Program-made: the position numbers and the translations under genes
Origin: Caballeronia udeis
GTDB taxonomy: Bacteria > Pseudomonadota > Gammaproteobacteria > Burkholderiales > Burkholderiaceae
Assembly (NCBI RefSeq): GCF_001544555.2
Contig: NZ_FCOK02000005.1
Span: 62,001-126,000 of the forward strand
Direction: 5' to 3'
DNA: 64,000 bases
Part shown: one piece after another, positions 1 to 8,411 of the stretch
Numbering within the stretch: position 1 is the first letter of the stretch
Layout: every line of letters starts with the position of its first letter
The notes under the pieces: generated by a model
What the model was told of the DNA's origin: nothing
Databases searched by the model: none
What the model saw: the letters and a program-made list of their open reading frames with translations, nothing else

Positions 1-25
1 ATGTGCGATAGCGCACAGTCGGAAA

Positions 26-94
26 TTAATGAATAGTTTCTTGAATCCCGTAGTTATCTTTACGACGGCTTTTATTTTCATCTAATTGAGTCAT
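26..94 (-). CDS. possible 22-residue micro-ORF, unknown
   Basis: A 22-codon reading frame starts at ATG (94) and ends at TAA (28-26), with a good AGGAG ribosome site 6 bases upstream. The peptide begins MTQLDENKSRRKDNYG and ends IQETIH. It is hydrophilic, with no signal peptide or cysteine. Its codons are AT-rich, unlike the high-GC codon use of the neighbouring genes. I do not recognise it. It could be a leader peptide, a small regulatory peptide or a peptide precursor for genes beyond the left edge, or chance. The ribosome site is the main support. Confidence 0.3.
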   Translation of the reverse strand: MTQLDENKSRRKDNYGIQETIH

Positions 95-168
95 AGATAA
101 CTCCTGGATTACATTTTTCCTCGTCAATACGCGCTATTTTTAATTTCCAGGATCAATGGAATTTAATT

Positions 169-195
169 AGAAGACACATCCTTCAATTGTCTTCT
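169..195. promoter_or_regulatory. inverted repeat in AT-rich intergenic DNA
   Basis: Perfect 8-base arms AGAAGACA (169-176) and TGTCTTCT (188-195) are separated by 11 bases. The repeat lies between the micro-ORF at the left edge and the AraC-type regulator gene. No T-run follows on either strand, so an operator is more likely than a terminator. The rest of 95-350 is AT-rich non-coding sequence. Confidence 0.3.
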
Positions 196-350
196 GATAA
201 GGAAAAAGCCAGCTTCACCCATGATCGACAAAAGTCAGGCCGATCAGGGAAGGAACGAATTCAGCCAGGGCCATTAGATCGTATGCAAGCGCGGTGCGGC
301 AGGTTCCCACCGCCTCGATAGAAAGCAATCCTTCCTGCCAAGGAGGCTGT

Positions 351-1097
351 ATGGGCGACGCTGAACGCAATCTGCACCTGTTGGGTTTGGGCCGGGGTGC
401 ACCAGACTACAACTGGGCCACTGCAACCGCGCAAGTCGGCATCGTGTTTTTCCAGGACTTCGCGAACGGTACGTCGGATAGCGTGCCGGATACGATCACC
501 GGCGTGCTGCACGTGGTCAATGAAATGCCGCCGCTGGACGGCGTGGAGGGTCGTGTTTATCACGTGCGGTTGCTGCTCGCACCTCAAGCCGGTTCGCACC
601 CGGCGGCCGTCACGCAGGTCAGCCTGGAACAGCGCAAGACGCCGGCAGGCGTATCGCCGGACACGGGCACCAGCCCTGCATTTCTTCAGCCCTGGACAGC
701 ACGCTTCCAGCAGGATGACGGGACGGGTCAAATTCATCGGGAGTCCCCAGTTCCTGCACCAAGGGGCAACGAGAAGGTCATTGCTTCTGCAAAGTGGCTG
801 GCGGCGAACTGTGATCGCCTGATCTCGGTCGCCGACGCAGCGCGGGCCGTGGCAATGAGCAAGCGCAACTTCCTGAGACGGTTCCGGGAGGAGATGGGCA
901 TGACACCCTCCGAGTACCTGCTGTGCGCCAGATTGAACCGTACATGCCAGTTGCTGAAGGAGAGCGATCTGCCCATCGACAAGATCGCGCGACGCAGCGG
1001 CATGGGCAGCGGTGCACGGCTAGCCAAGGTCTTTCGCAAGCGCCTCAACATGTCACCTACTGCATTCCGCGCCCGGGCACGCGTCGAAGCTGCCTGA
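351..1097 (+). CDS. AraC/GlxA-type transcriptional regulator with reduced N-terminal domain
   Basis: The last ~100 residues (about 145-245) form an AraC-type double helix-turn-helix, with the pattern ISVADAARAVAMSKRNFLRR followed by FREEMGMTPSEYLL and IARRSGMGSGARLAKVFRKR. The first ~60 residues (VGIVFFQDF, GVLHVVNEMP) resemble the start of the DJ-1/PfpI amidotransferase-like sensor domain of GlxA-type regulators. The remainder of that domain is missing or unrecognisable: 248 residues against about 320 for the family. ATG 351 is chosen because AAGGAGG lies just upstream; an in-frame ATG at 294 has no such site. It probably binds DNA, but ligand sensing may be lost. Its target is unknown. Confidence 0.75.
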   Translation: MGDAERNLHLLGLGRGAPDYNWATATAQVGIVFFQDFANGTSDSVPDTITGVLHVVNEMPPLDGVEGRVYHVRLLLAPQAGSHPAAVTQVSLEQRKTPAGVSPDTGTSPAFLQPWTARFQQDDGTGQIHRESPVPAPRGNEKVIASAKWLAANCDRLISVADAARAVAMSKRNFLRRFREEMGMTPSEYLLCARLNRTCQLLKESDLPIDKIARRSGMGSGARLAKVFRKRLNMSPTAFRARARVEAA

Positions 1098-1594
1098 GCG
1101 CGAACAGCAATCGACTGCTGTGCCGGATCGATAAATCCGGCGCAGGAGGGTCACGTCAGGAAGCTGCAAAGAGCTGCACCAGACGCGACACCAAAACCGG
1201 CGCACCAGGGCTGCTATTTTTGAATCCTGGTGAGCGTTGGTTATGCGGTCTTTGCGCCGCTCACCTCCACCTCACTACCACTCCCTGATGCCGGCGCCTT
1301 CCCGGCGGTCGCGTTCGCGACGACCCGGACATCGTGCGCACATTGCCTTCGCTGAGGCTCAGCGGCGTCGGCGCGCCTTTATACAAGCCCGATACTTTCA
1401 CACTGCGCTCACCCGCTTGTTCGGAATGATTCTTGCTCGTGGTCTGGTAACACGAAGCAAGGCTAGCCGGGGAAAGCGTTGCGAGAGAAACCTCGCGCCC
1501 ATTGCACTCACCAACGAACGCGCTGGGCCCCGCTTATGTGAGCTGGCGCCCCGGGCCGGCCCCCGTTCGTTGTATTCACTGCCACGGAGGTCAT
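1098..1594. other. intergenic region, one hairpin
   Basis: No convincing gene. A hairpin GCCGGAT/ATCCGGC (1122-1141, 6-base loop) sits 25 bases after the AraC-type gene and may end its transcription, although no T-run follows. Small frames here have no ribosome site and no recognisable protein features. Confidence 0.4.
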
Positions 1595-2218
1595 GTGGAC
1601 GAGAAGGTTCGGCAATTGATGGCGCAGATAAACGGGCTGGAAGATGAGCTGAGGACCGTTTTGCATGAAGCGGAAATACCCCTGTTCTATCGCGTGGAGG
1701 GAAAACGGATCAGATTCGACCAGTCGGTCAGGGAGGCGCACCAGCGATCAAAGACCAGCCTGCTGAACTGGTTCGTCAAGAGTCGACCGCCTACTGTTGT
1801 GGTCGCGCCTGTCATCTATGGGCTGATCGTGCCGTTGCTGTTCCTCGATCTCGGCTTGACCCTATATCAGGCCCTTTGCTTTCCTGTGTACAGGATCAAC
1901 AAGGTCAGGCGCTCGGACTATATTGTGTTGGACCGGTGGCACCTCAGCTACCTGAACTTCATTGAGAAGTTCAATTGCGCCTACTGTGCGTACGCGAATG
2001 GCCTGCTTGCCTACGGTACCGAAATTGCTGCGCGAACCGAGCAGTACTGGTGTCCCATCAAGCACGCTCGAAAGATGCTCGGTGCGCCGCCAAGGACTAA
2101 AGCGTTCCTGGCCTATGGCGATGGTGAAAATTACCAGCAGCGGCTGTCCGCATTCCGCGATGCGCTGGCAAAGGATAGCGGTAAACCGGATGATCCAAGC
2201 GGCCCGCCTTCGGCGTGA
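1595..2218 (+). CDS. conserved-looking membrane protein of unknown function
   Basis: The 207-residue protein starts at GTG 1595, with CGGAGG just upstream. An in-frame ATG at 1502 would add 31 poor-looking residues and has no ribosome site. The N-terminal ~60 residues are charged and helical. A hydrophobic stretch of one or two membrane passes follows (TVVVAPVIYGLIVPLLFLDL, about residues 66-95). After it comes a segment rich in aromatic residues and cysteines (FNCAYCAYANGLL, QYWCPIKHARK). The paired cysteines suggest metal or redox chemistry near the membrane, but I cannot name the family. The next gene starts 55 bases downstream on the same strand. Confidence 0.6.
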   Translation: MDEKVRQLMAQINGLEDELRTVLHEAEIPLFYRVEGKRIRFDQSVREAHQRSKTSLLNWFVKSRPPTVVVAPVIYGLIVPLLFLDLGLTLYQALCFPVYRINKVRRSDYIVLDRWHLSYLNFIEKFNCAYCAYANGLLAYGTEIAARTEQYWCPIKHARKMLGAPPRTKAFLAYGDGENYQQRLSAFRDALAKDSGKPDDPSGPPSA

Positions 2219-2273
2219 GCCGCGGGGAAATACATTGCCGTGCTCGGCGAGCCGGCGCAACACATCCAATACC

Positions 2274-2561
2274 ATGAAAAAAGCAAAAATTGTCCTGTCC
2301 ATGCGTCAACTAAAAATCCGGGAAGCAGGCAAACGTATGCGCCCTGAAGACTTCGCGGTGTACGCGTCCTATCAGATCAACGCCGGCGGATTGTTTGTAG
2401 GAACACTAAAGGTTATTAGAAAAACCGACGGCCGGCTGTTGTTCCCGTTCCAGGGAGCGCCGGTGCTCGGACCTTACCCTTCGCGAGAAGAGGCGCGCGA
2501 GGCGGCGGTCACACGCGGCGAACAGATAGTCGCCAACGATATCGCCAATCCGGAGGATTGA
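2274..2561 (+). CDS. small protein, possibly DUF6723 family
   Basis: A 95-residue basic protein starting MKKAKIVLSMRQLKIREAGK. ATG 2274 is the first sensible start. It has no signal peptide or membrane segment. The central part (YQINAGGLFVGTLKVIRKTDGRLLFPFQG) looks like a compact beta fold and the C-terminus like a helix (SREEAREAAVTRGEQIV). From memory it resembles the short Burkholderiaceae proteins called DUF6723, but this was not verified. Function unknown. Confidence 0.6.
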   Translation: MKKAKIVLSMRQLKIREAGKRMRPEDFAVYASYQINAGGLFVGTLKVIRKTDGRLLFPFQGAPVLGPYPSREEAREAAVTRGEQIVANDIANPED

Positions 2562-2577
2562 GAGAAAAACGCTAGCC

Positions 2578-2605
2578 GAAAAAAACCGCCCGGCAAAGCG
2601 GGCGG
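2578..2605 (-). terminator. rho-independent terminator of the ectoine catabolic operon
   Basis: Stem CCGCCCG (2586-2592)/CGGGCGG (2599-2605) is preceded on the plus strand by an A-run (2578-2585). Read on the minus strand this is a GC hairpin followed by a T-run, about 50 bases after the stop of the doeD-like aminotransferase gene. Confidence 0.75.
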
Positions 2606-2653
2606 CCTGACTTTCCGATGCCGGAAGAGCGCGCGATACGACGCTAAGTGACG

Positions 2654-4039
2654 TCAGGCGATCGTCTGCGTGGCGACTTCATCCACGGCTTCGCGCACGA
2701 TACCGACGATCTCGTCCACATCCGCCCGCGTGGTCACCAGCGGCGGGGCAAAGCCGAGAATATCGCCGTGCGGCATGGCCCTCGCGATCACTCCGCGCCG
2801 CAATGCGGCTGCCGATACCTTCGGCCCGACCTTCAACGCTGCGTCGAAAGGCTGGCGGCCTGCCTTGTCCGCCATGAATTCCAGCGCGGCCAGCATGCCG
2901 GTCTGGCGCACTTCGCCCACCAGCGGATGCTGGTCGAATGCGGCGTGCAGTTGCGCGCCGAGATAAGCGCCGACAGTGGCTGCGTTCTGCGTCAGGTTCT
3001 CGCGCTCGAGAATGTCCAGGTTGGCAATAGCGGCAGCCGCGCAAATGGGGTGGCCCGAATAAGTCCACCCGTGTCCCATGGCGCCATGTTCCTGTGAGCC
3101 CTTCTCGATCACGTCCCACACCCGTTCGCCCACAATCACGCCCGACAACGGCGCGTAGGCGCTCGTAAGACCCTTCGCGACGGTGATCAGGTCCGGCTGC
3201 ATGCCGTAGTGCTGCGCGCCCATCTTCGACCCAAGCCGGCCGAAGCCGCACACCACTTCATCGGAGATCAGCAGGATGTCGTGCTTCTTCAGTACCTGCT
3301 GGATCGCGGCCCAATACCCCTCCGGAGGCGCGATGATACCGCCTGTCCCCATTACCGGTTCGCCTATGAACGCAGCGATCGTATCGGCGCCCTCATGCGC
3401 GATCAGCTTCTCGAGTTCCTCCACGCAATACGCGACAAACTGCGTTTCGTCCATGCCCGCCGGCGCTTGCCGGTACCAGTGCGGGCAGACCGTATGCTTC
3501 ACGCGATCGATCGGCAAATCGAAATGCTGATGGAAGCTCGGAAGACCGGTCAGGCTGCCCGTGACAATGCCCGAACCGTGATAACCACGCTGGCGTGAAA
3601 TGATCTTCTTCTTGTTCGGGCGGCCCAGCACGTTGTTGTAGTACCAGACAATCTTGATCTGCGTTTCGTTGGCGTCCGAACCGGACATGCCGTAATAAAC
3701 CTTCTTCATCCCCGCCGGCGCCCAGTCGATAATCCGCGACGACAATTCGATGATGGTGTCGGTGGAATGGCCCACGTACGTGTGGTAGTACGCCAGCTTT
3801 TTCGCTTGCTCGTAGATCGCATCGGCCACTTCGGTGCGGCCATAGCCAATGTTCACGCAGTAGAGACCCGCGAAGGCGTCTATGTAGCTCTTGCCCTCGT
3901 GATCTTCAATCCGGATACCCTTAGCTCCCCGGATGATCTTGCCGGGCAGCGCGCCGCTTGCGTGATCGTGCGCGTGGGTCGAAGGATGCATGAAGTGTGC
4001 GCGGTCTTCGTTGAACAGTTGGTCGAGTTGCTGTGCCAT
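2654..4039 (-). CDS. doeD: class III aminotransferase, DoeD-like
   Basis: A 461-residue PLP-dependent class III aminotransferase of usual length. Visible marks are the PLP-phosphate loop region (GMSGSDANETQIK), the SDEVVCGFGRLG stretch with the cofactor Asp, and the Schiff-base Lys in ITVAKGLTSAYAPLS. It is close to putrescine/omega-amino acid transaminases. In this locus the likely job is moving the amino group of 2,4-diaminobutyrate to give aspartate-4-semialdehyde, as DoeD/Atf does in known ectoine pathways. It is the last gene of the minus-strand run, 34 bases after the dehydrogenase. A GGGAG ribosome site supports ATG 4039. By sequence alone a polyamine transaminase is possible; the context decides. 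Confidence 0.82.
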   Translation of the reverse strand: MAQQLDQLFNEDRAHFMHPSTHAHDHASGALPGKIIRGAKGIRIEDHEGKSYIDAFAGLYCVNIGYGRTEVADAIYEQAKKLAYYHTYVGHSTDTIIELSSRIIDWAPAGMKKVYYGMSGSDANETQIKIVWYYNNVLGRPNKKKIISRQRGYHGSGIVTGSLTGLPSFHQHFDLPIDRVKHTVCPHWYRQAPAGMDETQFVAYCVEELEKLIAHEGADTIAAFIGEPVMGTGGIIAPPEGYWAAIQQVLKKHDILLISDEVVCGFGRLGSKMGAQHYGMQPDLITVAKGLTSAYAPLSGVIVGERVWDVIEKGSQEHGAMGHGWTYSGHPICAAAAIANLDILERENLTQNAATVGAYLGAQLHAAFDQHPLVGEVRQTGMLAALEFMADKAGRQPFDAALKVGPKVSAAALRRGVIARAMPHGDILGFAPPLVTTRADVDEIVGIVREAVDEVATQTIA

Positions 4040-4073
4040 GAGTTACTCCCTGAATTTGATTACGCTGTGACGC

Positions 4074-5546
4074 TCAGACGCTCAGCGGCAGCCCGAGGTT
4101 GCCGAGGCAAAAATATTTGGTTTCGACGAACGGCTCGAAACCCTCCGATCCGCCTTCACGGCCGAGGCCCGACGCCTTCATGCCGCCGAAGGGGATAGGC
4201 GCACCGGTGAACTTGACGCCGTTGACCGAGATCATCGCGAAATCGAGCCGGCGCACCAGTTGAAAGATCGTGTCCATGCGCGTGGCGCAGATGTAGGCAG
4301 CCAGACCGTGTTCGGTGTCGTTCGCTTTCGCAACCACTTCATCGAGCGTGTTGAACGACGAAACGGCGGATGTCGGGGCGAAGTTCTCTTCATCGTAGAT
4401 ACGCATTCCAGGCGCGGCGTCGGCTACAACGGTGGGCTCGAAGAACCACCCGCCGAGCGCATGCGCCTGTCCGCCGGTGGTGATGCGCGCGCCCTTCGCC
4501 CGGGCGTCGGCCACGCGCTCGGCGGTAGTATTGAAGGCCGCCTGATGCATCAGCGGGCCAACCTCCACGCCCGCCTCGAAAGCCGGACCGACCTTCACCG
4601 CGCGCACGGCCTCGGTGTATCGATCAACGAAGTTTTCGTACAGCGGCGCGGCCACGAAGATGCGGTTTGCCGCGCAACAGTCCTGCCCCGAGGTCTGGAA
4701 CTTCGCACCGACCGCCACCTTGACGGCCTGATCGAGATCAGCGTCTTCCGTCACGATGAAAGGCGCGTTGCCCCCAAGTTCCAGCGCAAGCTTCTTGATG
4801 CCGGACTCGGCCGCCGCCCGCGCGACGAGCCCGCCCACACGCGTTGATCCGGTGAAGCTGACCGAGCGCACGCGCACATCGCTTACCAGTGTTTCCATCG
4901 CCATTTGCGGCTCGCCCAGCACGACGTTGAATACGCCCGCGGGAAAACCCGCTTCTTCCGCCAGTTGCGCCAGCGCCAGCGCGGAAAACGGCGTTTCGTG
5001 CGCGGGCTTGACGATCACCGTGCAACCCGCGGCAAGCGCGGCAGCGGCCTTGCGGGTAATCATTGCAACCGGGAAATTCCACGGCGTAATAAGCGCGGCA
5101 ACGCCGGCCGGTTCCATCACCGTGCCGAGATGCGCGCCATTGATATGAGTGGGAATCGTGCGGCCGCAGAGGCGTTTTGCTTCATTGGCGTACCACTCGA
5201 CGAAGCTTGCCGCATACGAGATTTCCCCTTTGGATTCCGCCAAAGGCTTGCCTTGTTCCATCGAGAGAATGGCGGCCAGATCGTGCTGATGACGCAGGAT
5301 CAGTTCATGCCAGCGCAGCAGGATCGCGCTGCGGCGCTCTTGCGGCACCCATCGCCAGGATTCGAATGCACGCTGCGCGGCGCCAACCGCTGCTTCTATT
5401 TGGGCGCGACCGAGCATGGGCACGTGACCGATCACCTCCTGGTCGGCAGGGTTCTGCACGGCGATTGTTGATGCGCTCTCGCTATGAATCCAGCGGCCAT
5501 CGACATAACAAAGCGACTTGAAGAGGACGGGATGACCCAGCAACAT
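4074..5546 (-). CDS. doeC: NAD(P)-dependent semialdehyde dehydrogenase, DoeC/GabD-like
   Basis: A 490-residue aldehyde dehydrogenase. It shows the substrate/cofactor segment ITPWNFPVAMITRKAAAALA, the catalytic Glu region LALELGGNAPFIV and the nucleophile Cys in SGQDCCAANRIFV. It most resembles succinate-semialdehyde dehydrogenases. Between the aminotransferase and the AsnC regulator its probable substrate is aspartate-4-semialdehyde, yielding aspartate (DoeC/Ssd role). ATG 5546 is preferred over an upstream ATG (5579) because AGGAG precedes it by 7 bases. The 122-base gap to the upstream asnC gene could hold a secondary promoter. Confidence 0.82.
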   Translation of the reverse strand: MLLGHPVLFKSLCYVDGRWIHSESASTIAVQNPADQEVIGHVPMLGRAQIEAAVGAAQRAFESWRWVPQERRSAILLRWHELILRHQHDLAAILSMEQGKPLAESKGEISYAASFVEWYANEAKRLCGRTIPTHINGAHLGTVMEPAGVAALITPWNFPVAMITRKAAAALAAGCTVIVKPAHETPFSALALAQLAEEAGFPAGVFNVVLGEPQMAMETLVSDVRVRSVSFTGSTRVGGLVARAAAESGIKKLALELGGNAPFIVTEDADLDQAVKVAVGAKFQTSGQDCCAANRIFVAAPLYENFVDRYTEAVRAVKVGPAFEAGVEVGPLMHQAAFNTTAERVADARAKGARITTGGQAHALGGWFFEPTVVADAAPGMRIYDEENFAPTSAVSSFNTLDEVVAKANDTEHGLAAYICATRMDTIFQLVRRLDFAMISVNGVKFTGAPIPFGGMKASGLGREGGSEGFEPFVETKYFCLGNLGLPLSV

Positions 5547-5668
5547 GAAAGGCTCCTGATTGCACTGTATGACGTCCATTTTCTTCCCTGCCGCCGTGCG
5601 ATTTTTTCGATGTGGTACACCTTGCGTGGCGTTTTTTCTGTTCTGCGCGCCCTTCTCGCGATATTCGT

Positions 5669-6139
5669 CTAGTCCCAGTCGGGAATGCTGTCCGGCATGC
5701 TTTTCACGACCTTCGTGACGATGTACGTGAAATAGCGTTCGATTCCTATTTCATCCCTCAGCAAGGAGTCGATGAAGCGCTGGTAATGATCAATGTCCGG
5801 CGAGACCACGTGCAGTACATAGTCCACGCCGCCGCCCGTCGCGTAACACTGGACAACTTGCGGCGCGGCCAGCACGCGTTCCTCGAAGCGCCGCATGTCG
5901 TGCGCGGTGTGTCTTGCGAGTGTCACTTCCACTACGATCCGGCTCGCCTTGATCGCACCCACCCAATCGAGTTCCGCCCTGTACCCCTTGATGACACCGC
6001 TCTCCTCCAGCTTGCGCACGCGTTCCCACGCTGGAGAAATCGACAGGTTGACCTCTTCGGCCAGCCGCGATTTCGTGATGCGGCCATCGCGGGCCAGGAT
6101 GCGCAGGATGGCGATGTCGAAGCGGTCGAGCTTGATCAC
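5669..6139 (-). CDS. doeX: Lrp/AsnC-family regulator, DoeX/AsnC type
   Basis: A 156-residue protein with an N-terminal winged helix (DIAILRILARDGRITKSRLAEEVNLS, then the recognition segment SPAWERVRKLEESGVIKGYRA) and a C-terminal RAM ligand/oligomerisation domain containing GGGVDYVLHVVSPD. Length is normal for the family. Translation probably starts at GTG 6139, two bases after the doeB stop, so the genes are coupled. Lrp-type genes in this position (doeX, asnC) accompany ectoine degradation genes in Halomonas and Ruegeria. It probably fine-tunes the catabolic genes in response to an amino-acid-like intermediate. Confidence 0.85.
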   Translation of the reverse strand: MIKLDRFDIAILRILARDGRITKSRLAEEVNLSISPAWERVRKLEESGVIKGYRAELDWVGAIKASRIVVEVTLARHTAHDMRRFEERVLAAPQVVQCYATGGGVDYVLHVVSPDIDHYQRFIDSLLRDEIGIERYFTYIVTKVVKSMPDSIPDWD

Positions 6140-6141
6140 GG

Positions 6142-7182
6142 TCAGATGACCACGGGAATATGACCTTCCACCACATCGGCCACCACCGCGACCGTATCGC
6201 CGATCTGCACCAGGCCCGGAAAGTGCCGCGCGGCCAGCAAGCCGCTGCGGCGCGCCACATATTCAACCGCCGGGGCGCCCGTACGCGTGGCGTCGTAGAC
6301 GCGAGCCAGCACATCGCCTTCTTCAACAAAGTCCCCTAAATGACGGCACATTTCGAGCAGACCGCTATGCTCGCTGGTCGTGTAGCAAGTGCCGTCCGGC
6401 ATGTCCAGCAGGGTCGTCGTGCGGTTGTTTCCCCGCAGGTCGTCGCGCGGCGATATGCCCTCCCGGTCGATGACACCCGCATGCGCGAGGAAGCCATATA
6501 CACCGCGCTCGGCAATCGCCACGCTTGCAGCCGTTGCCGTTCCGCCGCCGCCCAGCTCGGTGGAGACGAATACTTTCCCCGCTTCTTCCACGGCGGAATC
6601 GAACAGTCCAACGCTATCCAGTTCAAGCATGCGCATGGAGTACGGTGCGCCAAACGCACGCATCGCGGCTTCGCACCGCACCTGCTGCTGGGCGTCGGCC
6701 AGGACATGAATTGCTGCAAACGGCAGGAAGTCCAGCGTGCGGCCACCGGCGTGAATATCGAGTACGTAGTCGGAGATAGGCAGCAAATGGCGCTGGAAAT
6801 AATCCGCTATCTTCTCGGTGACCGTGCCGTCCGGCTTACCGGGAAAACTCCGGTTGAGGTTGCCGGAATCCACCGACGAGGTGCGCGTGCCGGCCTTGAA
6901 CGCCGGGTAGTTCATGAAGGGGACAACAATCACGCGTCCGGTGACATCGCCTGCCTTGAGCGTTGAAGCAAGCTTGGACAGCGCGATCGGCCCTTCGTAT
7001 TCGTCGCCGTGATTGCCACCGGTCAGGAGCACGGTCGGCCCCTCGCCGCGCTGGATCACGGTGATGGGAATCATGATGGCGCCCCACGCTGAGTCGTCGC
7101 GGGAATACGGCAGCTTGAGGAACCCGTGCTGTTCGCCGGCGGCCGAGAAATCCACCGTCGGCGTAATGGGTGACGCGCGCAT
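6142..7182 (-). CDS. doeB: N-alpha-acetyl-L-2,4-diaminobutyrate deacetylase DoeB/EutE
   Basis: A 346-residue member of the succinylglutamate desuccinylase/aspartoacylase zinc hydrolases. The zinc site is visible as GGNHGDEYEG (His and Glu) with a later DIHAGG (second His). ATG 7182 is preceded by GAAGGAG and lies two bases after the doeA stop, so the longer upstream frame is not used. It removes the acetyl group from the product of ectoine ring opening, giving 2,4-diaminobutyrate. In studied bacteria DoeA (EutD) and DoeB (EutE) work together as a complex, which fits the tight gene coupling here. Confidence 0.9.
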   Translation of the reverse strand: MRASPITPTVDFSAAGEQHGFLKLPYSRDDSAWGAIMIPITVIQRGEGPTVLLTGGNHGDEYEGPIALSKLASTLKAGDVTGRVIVVPFMNYPAFKAGTRTSSVDSGNLNRSFPGKPDGTVTEKIADYFQRHLLPISDYVLDIHAGGRTLDFLPFAAIHVLADAQQQVRCEAAMRAFGAPYSMRMLELDSVGLFDSAVEEAGKVFVSTELGGGGTATAASVAIAERGVYGFLAHAGVIDREGISPRDDLRGNNRTTTLLDMPDGTCYTTSEHSGLLEMCRHLGDFVEEGDVLARVYDATRTGAPAVEYVARRSGLLAARHFPGLVQIGDTVAVVADVVEGHIPVVI

Positions 7183-7184
7183 TG

Positions 7185-8402
7185 CTACTCCTTCACGAAC
7201 AATTGACGAGGCGTGTTGCAGAACGTCTCCACGCCCGTGCCCGTAATCAGGATGCTCTCCGTGATTTCCAGGCCCCAGTCGTCGAGCCACAGCCCCGGCA
7301 TGAAGTGAAACGTCATGCCGGGTTCGAGGACCGTCTTGTCCCCCGGGCGCAGGCTCATCGTGCGTTCGCCCCAGTCTGGCGGGTAGCTCGCACCGATCGG
7401 ATAACCGCAGCGGCTGTCCTTCTCGATTCCGGATTTGCGCAGCACCGCGAAAAACGCGTTGGCGATGTCTTCGCAAAGATTGCCGGGCCTGGCTGCCGCG
7501 AGTCCCGCTTCTATGCCTTCCAGCACGGCTTTTTCCGCATCGATGAAATGTTTCGGCGGGCGGCCAAGATAGACCGTGCGCGATTGCGGGCAGTGATACC
7601 GCCTGAAGCAGCCTGCGACCTCGAAGAACGTTCCCGCGTTCGAGGTGAACTCCGAGTCATCCCAGGTCAGGTGTGGCGCGGCGGCATCCGACCCTGTCGG
7701 CAGCAAAGGCACGATCGCCGGATAGTCGCCGCCATAGCCCTCCACACCCGTGATGCCCGCAGAATAGATCTCCGCGACAAGATCGCTCTTGCGCATGCCC
7801 GGTTCGACCCGCTCGAGAATGCGTGCGTGCATCTTCTCGACAATCCGCGCGGCAACCCGCATGTACTCGATCTCGCGAGGCGACTTGACCGCGCGCTGCC
7901 AGTTGACCAGGGAGGTTGCGTCGACCCATGTTGCGTGCGGAAGATGCTGCGTCAACGACGCGTACGCCGCCGCGCTGAAGTAGTAGTTATCCTTCTCCAC
8001 GCCAATCCGGCATTTATCCCAGCCGCGTGCAGCAATGACTTCGCGTGACAGATAATCCATAGGATGCCGAACCGGTGACTGAACGTAGTGATCGGGGTAA
8101 CCCACTATCTGGTCGTGCTGCATGAAGGCGGTACGCCTGGCGCCGTTCGCATCCTGTCCACGGCCAAACCATACCGGTTCGCCTTCCATGGGCAGGAGCA
8201 CGCACTGGTGCACATAGAATGACCAGCCGTCGTAACCGGTGAGCCAGTTCATGTTCGTTGGATCGGAGGCGATCAGCAGATCGATCCCGGCCTTTTGCAT
8301 CGCTCTTCGCGTCTTGGCAATGCGTGCGTCGAATTCGCTTTGTTCGAAATGGAGGCGTGCGCCTCTCGCTTGCTCTTGTGTTTGTTGCGTCATGAATGAC
8401 AT
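7185..8402 (-). CDS. doeA: ectoine hydrolase DoeA/EutD (M24 fold)
   Basis: A 405-residue creatinase/aminopeptidase-P-like protein with an N-terminal creatinase domain (ASDPTNMNWLTGYDGWSFYVHQ) and a C-terminal pita-bread domain. The usual metal-binding Asp pair of M24 peptidases is absent: the region reads FFEVAGCFRRYHCPQSRTVYLG. This matches the metal-independent ectoine hydrolases that open the ectoine ring to N-acetyl-2,4-diaminobutyrate. It follows eutC after 9 bases and precedes doeB by 2. A GAGAGGGG ribosome site supports ATG 8402. Cytoplasmic. Confidence 0.9.
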   Translation of the reverse strand: MSFMTQQTQEQARGARLHFEQSEFDARIAKTRRAMQKAGIDLLIASDPTNMNWLTGYDGWSFYVHQCVLLPMEGEPVWFGRGQDANGARRTAFMQHDQIVGYPDHYVQSPVRHPMDYLSREVIAARGWDKCRIGVEKDNYYFSAAAYASLTQHLPHATWVDATSLVNWQRAVKSPREIEYMRVAARIVEKMHARILERVEPGMRKSDLVAEIYSAGITGVEGYGGDYPAIVPLLPTGSDAAAPHLTWDDSEFTSNAGTFFEVAGCFRRYHCPQSRTVYLGRPPKHFIDAEKAVLEGIEAGLAAARPGNLCEDIANAFFAVLRKSGIEKDSRCGYPIGASYPPDWGERTMSLRPGDKTVLEPGMTFHFMPGLWLDDWGLEITESILITGTGVETFCNTPRQLFVKE

Positions 8403-8411
8403 CGTCCCCTC

